DNA of 64,000 nt, from positions 2,976,001 through 3,040,000 of the forward strand of contig NZ_REFU01000001.1 of assembly GCF_003688915.1 (NCBI RefSeq). The letters are read 5' to 3'. The notes beneath the pieces were generated by a model. That model searched no databases and had not been told where the DNA came from. It worked only from the letters and a program-made list of their open reading frames with translations. The translations under genes and the position numbers were made by a program. Each line of letters begins with the position of its first letter. The first letter of the stretch is position 1. The DNA is from Rhodococcus sp. SBT000017. Its GTDB lineage: Bacteria > Actinomycetota > Actinomycetes > Mycobacteriales > Mycobacteriaceae. This document shows, in pieces, positions 59,294 through 64,000 of this stretch.

Positions 59294-60745
59294 TCAGAAC
59301 TCCAACCTGCTCGCCTCGTCCCGGGCTACCTCGGCGGCGCGACACTCGCGCTCGAACAGCAGGCCGAAGGTGAAACCGTTCTCCCCCGCCGTCGTCCCTG
59401 CCCGCGCGCCGAGAGTCCGCAGAATTTCCGCCGCGATCACCGCATCCTGGTGCTCTCCCAGCACCTCCTGAATCGTCTTGTAGTGCTTGATGTTCGCCTT
59501 CGAGACCTTCTTGTCCACCACCGGCGCAACCAACTCGGCCGCATACCGCGCACGTTTCGACGCCTTCCGTGCACGATGCAACGCCTCGTCGTCGGTACCG
59601 CGCACGGCACTCTTCGTGCGATCGATCGCCTTCTTTCCGGCCTTGCGCGCTAGCTTGACCAACACGCGGTCGGTGACCTCGCCGTCGATCGGTAGCCCCC
59701 GCGACCACTCCGACAGCGTCGTGAGCAGCGCGCGGTATCGCTCTCCGTCGAGTTCGGTCATCGCCGCCTCGCGGTATCGGATCTGCTCGGCCAACAGATC
59801 GTTCTCGATGCGCGACGCCACCGGCCCGAGCACCAGTTCGGGCGGCAGTTCGCGCAGCGCTGCCGCGAACCGAGCACGCTGCACCTGACGATCTCGAACC
59901 TCGCCGAGAATGCTTGCATACCAAGATAGTTCGGCCTCGAGTTGGGCAGCCGGCTCGTCCTCGAACAAACTCCCGAATACGCGGAGGGTACTGCGGTAGC
60001 GCCGAATGGCCACCCGCGTGGAGTGAATCGGATCCAGCCCCCGACGCAGATACACATCTCCTGCGACGATCGCCTGCGCCTGATCGTCGAGATAATCCGC
60101 CAGCAGCGCCACGCCGGGTTCGGCAGGCTCCTGGCGCACCACCGACAGCGCCCGATCCAACTTCGACGGATGCGCCGACGGCCGAGCACCGGCGGCGCGC
60201 AACACCTTGCCCGCCTTCTTCAGGAACGACTCCGAGCCTGCGGGGCCGAGTTCCACCTCCACCTCGCGCCACCGCGGACCGGTCGCGCCGCCGATCAAGA
60301 CCACCGACACCTCGTCGTCGGCGATTTCCGCGACGACAGCCCCATCGGCGTCGGACACGGTGTGAATCGTTCGACGCGTCGTGAGCGTCGCGACCGCGGC
60401 CAACTCCGCGCCCATCACCGCACCGCGCAGCACATCGTTGAGCTCGTCCGGCACCGCGTTGTGCGCACCGCTGCCGAGAGGGAGCCGAATCTCGGTCCGC
60501 GCCTTCTCTGCCGGGACCTTCGCATGCCAGCCGTTGTCGGAATCACCGGTACGACGCCGGACGGTGATCCCGCGTCGCAACAGGTCGTGGCCGGCAGTGT
60601 CGAAGTACTCACTGCTCAGGTCGGTCTCGCTCGACACCAGTGCGCCGCCGGTGGGTACCAGCGAAGCGAGAGTGGGCAACTGAAAATCTGCGTCGACGTC
60701 GAACTTGTCTTCGCGCTCGGTCTGAATCGACTCCATACTGCTCAT
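59294..60745 (-). CDS. CYTH-CHAD domain protein
   Basis: A 483-aa two-domain protein. CYTH at residues about 8-200, with the EREDK (ExExK) motif near residue 11 and the basic/acidic ladder of a triphosphate tunnel; CHAD at about 220-475 with HSTRVAIRRYRSTLRVF and HRARKASKRARYAAEL, the His/Arg-rich helices that bind inorganic polyphosphate. Such fusions act on, or store near, polyphosphate or triphosphate substrates. ATG 60745 (or 60736) is chosen over the longer Arg/Pro-rich frame. It lies in line between two Hsp70-like membrane proteins. Confidence 0.85.
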   Translation of the reverse strand: MSSMESIQTEREDKFDVDADFQLPTLASLVPTGGALVSSETDLSSEYFDTAGHDLLRRGITVRRRTGDSDNGWHAKVPAEKARTEIRLPLGSGAHNAVPDELNDVLRGAVMGAELAAVATLTTRRTIHTVSDADGAVVAEIADDEVSVVLIGGATGPRWREVEVELGPAGSESFLKKAGKVLRAAGARPSAHPSKLDRALSVVRQEPAEPGVALLADYLDDQAQAIVAGDVYLRRGLDPIHSTRVAIRRYRSTLRVFGSLFEDEPAAQLEAELSWYASILGEVRDRQVQRARFAAALRELPPELVLGPVASRIENDLLAEQIRYREAAMTELDGERYRALLTTLSEWSRGLPIDGEVTDRVLVKLARKAGKKAIDRTKSAVRGTDDEALHRARKASKRARYAAELVAPVVDKKVSKANIKHYKTIQEVLGEHQDAVIAAEILRTLGARAGTTAGENGFTFGLLFERECRAAEVARDEASRLEF

Positions 60746-60791
60746 CCTGCCTCGAGTGCCCGGGCCGGTGACGGCGGAAAGCGCAGACCGG

Positions 60792-62384
60792 TCAGCGTCG
60801 CGGAAAGTCGAAATCCGGCAACGGAAAATCGAACGTCCGGGTCGACCGCGTGGTGGTCGTCGGCGTCGTGGTCCGGGTGGTCGTGGTGGGACGCGTTGTG
60901 GTCGGACGAGTCGTGGCGGCGGGTGGGACCGTCGTCTGCACCACGGTCGACGAATCGACGGTGGGCCTGCTCGGTGCCGTCGTCTGCTCGATGACGGACG
61001 GGGCACCGGTCGTGGTGACGACGCGCCGTGTGGCGGTGGCGCTTTCGGCGACCGTCGTGGCCGGTGCCGGGGACGAGGACGACGTTGTCGGCGCGCCGAC
61101 CGGAGACGAGGTCGGCGTCGCCGTCGTGGTCGCGAACGGCACCGAGGGCCCGGCGGGTTCGGCGGGTTCGGCGGCTGACCCGTCCGCCGCAGGCACCACG
61201 GACTGCGACCGGGCGGGTTGCGAGGAGTCCTGCGACGTGGTCACCGACGTCGCTGGATCTTCGCCGCTGGTCCGTGCCGCCGCAGTGACCACGGTGCCGG
61301 CTGCACATACCGCGACGAGTGCCGCGAGCGCGCCGCCGAGATGCCGAGCCTTGTTGGCCCTGGTCATCCGCTTGAAGGAGGTGTCGCTGTGCCGGGGACG
61401 CTTGGAGACCACCGCGGCCACCTCGAGGTCTGCGGAATCCCGGTCCACGGCAGCGAATCGATCGGTGAGCACCTCAGGTGCCGCCGGCGCAGGCCGCAGA
61501 CCCACCGTCCGAACGATCCCGGCAGCGCCGTAAGCCGCCAGCAGTTCCGGCTGCTCGGGCACGTAGACCGGCACCGCCACCGCGTCGAACAGGACCTGGC
61601 GAACTATCTGCATGTTGGCACCGCCGCCGACGGCGACGACGGCGTCGACGCGAACGCCCTGCGCGCTGACCGCATCGAGGACGTCGACGGCCATCGAAAC
61701 GGCTCGGTGCACGGCGTCGCCGATGACCTCGTCGAGATTGCCACGCCACAGCGACGCTCGTCCGCCGACGAACGGCCCGATGATCGACACGCTGCGAAGC
61801 AGGGCCAGCTCGTGTTTGCCGTCGCGGACGTCGTGCACGAGCCGCCTGCGAGCCTCGATCGTCGGCGCCTCGGCCGCACCGAATGTCGCGATGAGGTGAT
61901 CGCACAGCATTCGATCGCACTCATCGCCGCTGAGCGCGTCGGTTCGACGCGACGCGAGAACGTCACCGCTGTCGATGTCGACGACGGAGACCGAGGTACC
62001 GGATGCGCCGACGTCGAACAGGGCGACGCAGCGTTCGCCTGCCAGCACACGTGTCTCACGCAGTGCACCCAACTGGGCGCCGAGTTCGGATACGAGGACG
62101 ACACCGTCTGAGAAGTCCTGGTCGTAAGCCGTTCGGGGGTCGCTCTCGCGCAATGCGAGCACCGGATAGAAATCCGCCGACGCATACTCCGTCGCCAGAT
62201 TGTGTACCGAGGTGACGACGGCATCCCACGGATCGGGGGCGAGGCCGTTGGGTGCGGGCCGAGACGCGACGGGCTCGTGCACTTCCAGAACGGCACCGGA
62301 GCGCGAGTCGGCACTGATCACGCTGCGGAGACCACTCGACCCCAAAGAAGCGCCGAGGACGGACACATCGTGAACCGCGGACAC
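60792..62384 (-). CDS. Hsp70/actin-like membrane protein with Thr/Ser/Pro-rich outer tail
   Basis: A 530-aa protein: an Hsp70-like ATPase half (about residues 1-300: loop 2 FDVGASGTSVSVVD near 125, adenosine loop VAVGGGANMQIVRQVLF near 275), a cytoplasmic linker, one membrane helix (about 350-370, LGGALAALVAVCAAGTVVTA), then a 160-residue Thr/Ser/Ala/Pro-rich tail ending in PLPDFDFPRR. GTG 62384 has GAGG 6 nt upstream and a better start than codon 62426. The tail is probably wall-exposed, perhaps O-glycosylated (inference). Paralogue of 56564-57532. Confidence 0.78.
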   Translation of the reverse strand: MSAVHDVSVLGASLGSSGLRSVISADSRSGAVLEVHEPVASRPAPNGLAPDPWDAVVTSVHNLATEYASADFYPVLALRESDPRTAYDQDFSDGVVLVSELGAQLGALRETRVLAGERCVALFDVGASGTSVSVVDIDSGDVLASRRTDALSGDECDRMLCDHLIATFGAAEAPTIEARRRLVHDVRDGKHELALLRSVSIIGPFVGGRASLWRGNLDEVIGDAVHRAVSMAVDVLDAVSAQGVRVDAVVAVGGGANMQIVRQVLFDAVAVPVYVPEQPELLAAYGAAGIVRTVGLRPAPAAPEVLTDRFAAVDRDSADLEVAAVVSKRPRHSDTSFKRMTRANKARHLGGALAALVAVCAAGTVVTAAARTSGEDPATSVTTSQDSSQPARSQSVVPAADGSAAEPAEPAGPSVPFATTTATPTSSPVGAPTTSSSSPAPATTVAESATATRRVVTTTGAPSVIEQTTAPSRPTVDSSTVVQTTVPPAATTRPTTTRPTTTTRTTTPTTTTRSTRTFDFPLPDFDFPRR

Positions 62385-62489
62385 TAGAAACCTCGCTCTG
62401 GTAGGCCCCAACCCACGTGAGGTCACCAGAGTACCGCTACAACCGGTCGTTCGTCATGTTTTACGGCTGGCAAACAAACTGCGAGATCG

Positions 62490-63068
62490 TTACTCGACGC
62501 TCGACCGGACGAAATTCAGGTAGGCCTTCGACGGCGTCGGCCCGCGCTGACCCTGATACTTCGACCCCACCGCGGCACTGCCGTACGGATTCTCGGACGG
62601 CGACGACAGCCGGAACAGACACAGTTGCCCGATCTTCATGCCCGGCCACAACGTGATCGGCAGGTTGGCGACGTTGGACAACTCCAACGTGATGTGGCCG
62701 CTGAAGCCCGGATCGATGAAACCTGCAGTCGAGTGCGTGAGCAGACCCAGCCGCCCGAGCGAGCTCTTTCCCTCGAGCCGACCGGCCAGGTAGTCCGGCA
62801 GCGTCGTCAATTCGAGAGTGGAGCCGAGAACGAATTCGCCCGGATGAAGAACGAACGGCTCGCCGGCCGCAGGTTCGACCAACGTCGTCAACTCGTCCTG
62901 CTGCAGCGACGGGTCGATGTGGGTGTAGCGAGTGTTGTTGAACACCCGAAACAGCTTGTCGAGCCGCACATCGACACTCGACGGCTGAACCATCGACGGG
63001 TCGAACGGTTCGATCGCCAGGTTTCCCAGGGTCACTTCGGCACGGATGTCACGGTCGGAGAGCAGCAC
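62490..63068 (-). CDS. dcd: dCTP deaminase, probably bifunctional (dUMP-forming)
   Basis: A 192-aa all-beta deaminase of pyrimidine nucleotide synthesis. The N-terminus [12 protein letters not shown], the PSSVDVRLD block (about residue 30), [11 protein letters not shown] (about 100) and the [20 protein letters not shown] block (about 112-131; catalytic Glu) are all present, with [11 protein letters not shown] at the end. Actinobacterial Dcd converts dCTP straight to dUMP, so the same is likely here. It is divergent from the gene at 63209. Confidence 0.95.
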   Translation of the reverse strand: MLLSDRDIRAEVTLGNLAIEPFDPSMVQPSSVDVRLDKLFRVFNNTRYTHIDPSLQQDELTTLVEPAAGEPFVLHPGEFVLGSTLELTTLPDYLAGRLEGKSSLGRLGLLTHSTAGFIDPGFSGHITLELSNVANLPITLWPGMKIGQLCLFRLSSPSENPYGSAAVGSKYQGQRGPTPSKAYLNFVRSSVE

Positions 63069-63208
63069 CTCTGCAGGCTACTGGTCCTGGGCGGTCCCCC
63101 GCGACACACCCGAGTCCCGATCGCGGCGCATAGCTCTGCAAAGGAAAAGCCGGACAATCGAGCGGCACGACCATTCACATTCGGCAAACTCCTGTCAGGA
63201 AGACTGAA

Positions 63209-63922
63209 ATGACAATTCCGTTCGACGTCCCCTCGTACTGGGATCAGCGATCCCAATGCCTCGTTCTGGCCACCACTCCCACAGAAAACCCGGGGTTGTG
63301 GAAACAATTCCTCGACGGCGCAGAGGAAAGCTATATGAGACACGGTGTCACCACCGCTCTCGAAATATCGGCCATTCGTGACGGCAGCACCACGGCGCTG
63401 TTCTTCGCCGCACTCGACCGAACCGGACAAATAGTCGGCGGAGTACGGGTGCAAGGACCGTATTCCTCGGTCGATCAATCGCACGCACTGATCGAATTCG
63501 CCGACCATCCGGAAGGCCTACGGCACGTGCACACCATGCTCGACGAACGCATCGACCACGGAGTCGTCGAACTCAAGTCCGCGTGGGTCGCTCAGCACGC
63601 ACCCCACGGCCGAGCCGTCACCGCGATGATCGCAGAATCACCCGCCTACAGCACGGCACTTCTCGGCGCGCGCTACGCCCTTGCCACCGCGGCCTCCCAC
63701 GTCCGCACCGCATGGCTCGACACCGGTGCCGTCATCGCCACCCAGATCGAGCCGATCCCCTACCCTGACGATCGCTATCGAACCGAGGTGTTCTGGTGGG
63801 ACAGAACAACACTCGCATTCAACGCCGACCTGGCCACCTGGCGCCGGATGCGGCACAACACGGTCACCCTGCTGGCACACCGCCGCGCAGCCGTCGAACT
63901 CCCGGAAGCAGTCGCATCATGA
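63209..63922 (+). CDS. Unknown protein, possibly GNAT-fold
   Basis: A 237-aa soluble protein with alternating strands and helices (TALFFAALDRTGQIVGGVRVQG, VVELKSAWVAQHAPHGRAVTAMIA, then a C-terminal stretch with PIPYPDDRYRTEVFWWDR). The first segment looks like the central strands of a GNAT-type acyltransferase or N-acyl amino-acid synthase, but no acetyl-CoA loop is clear. AGGA lies before the ATG. Its stop overlaps the next gene (ATGA), so the two are an operon divergent from dcd. Not recognised with confidence. Confidence 0.7.
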   Translation: MTIPFDVPSYWDQRSQCLVLATTPTENPGLWKQFLDGAEESYMRHGVTTALEISAIRDGSTTALFFAALDRTGQIVGGVRVQGPYSSVDQSHALIEFADHPEGLRHVHTMLDERIDHGVVELKSAWVAQHAPHGRAVTAMIAESPAYSTALLGARYALATAASHVRTAWLDTGAVIATQIEPIPYPDDRYRTEVFWWDRTTLAFNADLATWRRMRHNTVTLLAHRRAAVELPEAVAS

Positions 63923-64000
63923 ACGATCGAACCACACCCGGCCACCACTGGAAGCCTGTGATATTCGACGAGACGGACGCCACACAGCGCGACGCACTCG
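63919..64000 (+). CDS. Start of next gene, cut by window end
   Basis: The ATG at 63919 overlaps the stop of the previous gene by 4 nt and opens MNDRTTPGHHWKPVIFDE and on for 27 codons to the window edge. Too short to assign; the overlap makes a real, co-translated gene likely. Confidence 0.6.
   Translation, partial: MNDRTTPGHHWKPVIFDETDATQRDAL

Noticed and set aside
62385..63208. tRNA gene near dcd, as in some mycobacteria
   Set aside because: No cloverleaf-like sequence or CCA-type end seen around dcd in this window.

Overview
The window is chromosomal DNA from a high-GC, mycolic-acid-containing actinobacterium, most likely Rhodococcus or a close relative. The signs are a fused HadA/HadB-type dehydratase, an orphan MCE protein, a cholesterol-oxidase-like GMC enzyme, many LIP-family secretory lipases, an MpaB-type oxygenase, numerous TetR regulators, and many GTG starts and 4-nt gene overlaps. 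I saw no rRNA, tRNA, CRISPR array or intact insertion sequence.

1-18053: an exopolysaccharide locus read outward from a divergent promoter near 6400-6467. The minus-strand arm (6400 to 1) alternates a Wzz/tyrosine-kinase protein (apparently frameshifted), a Wzz-only protein and an acyltransferase-3 with three secretory lipases. The plus-strand arm holds a Wzy/ligase-type membrane protein and a secreted glycosidase. A 431-bp gap follows, then eight genes joined by 1- or 4-nt overlaps: glycosyltransferase, GDP-mannose dehydratase, its paralogue, hexapeptide acyltransferase, glycosyltransferase, flippase, glycosyltransferase, secreted glycosidase.

18054-30736: mixed metabolism. A BASS transporter ends at a strong terminator; then an NmrA/SDR pair, a TetR with an extra N-terminal helix-turn-helix, an ElaA-like acetyltransferase, a Fic protein with a repeat-rich upstream region, an EAL phosphodiesterase carrying a perfect 42-bp internal duplication, a lipase and cholesterol-oxidase pair, a TetR and a carboxylesterase.

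30744-47732: catabolic islands. An MCE protein, an MhpA-like FAD hydroxylase and a P450/ferredoxin/reductase/membrane-protein operon appear tied together by a shared palindrome (TGACG-NN-ATCGTCA). A second unit encodes an extradiol-type dioxygenase, a FAH-family hydrolase, an FAD hydroxylase, an AceE-like TPP enzyme, an SRPBCC protein and a flavin monooxygenase broken by a TAG. Two TetR regulators with nearly identical recognition helices fit the TTGA/TCAA-type operators found there.

47729-55400: TspO-like protein, MpaB oxygenase with TetR, lipase, epoxide-hydrolase-like enzyme, Hsp20 with a CIRCE element, two small unknown genes, and a gene-poor stretch with a glyoxalase remnant, 19-bp iterons and two copies of a palindromic element.

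55398-64000: the HadA/HadB-type dehydratase, then a minus-strand array of three related Hsp70/actin-like or degenerate proteins (two membrane-anchored with low-complexity tails), an ANTAR protein and a CYTH-CHAD protein. dcd and the start of another plus-strand operon close the window. The Hsp70-like/ANTAR/CYTH-CHAD array is the best candidate here for an undescribed system.
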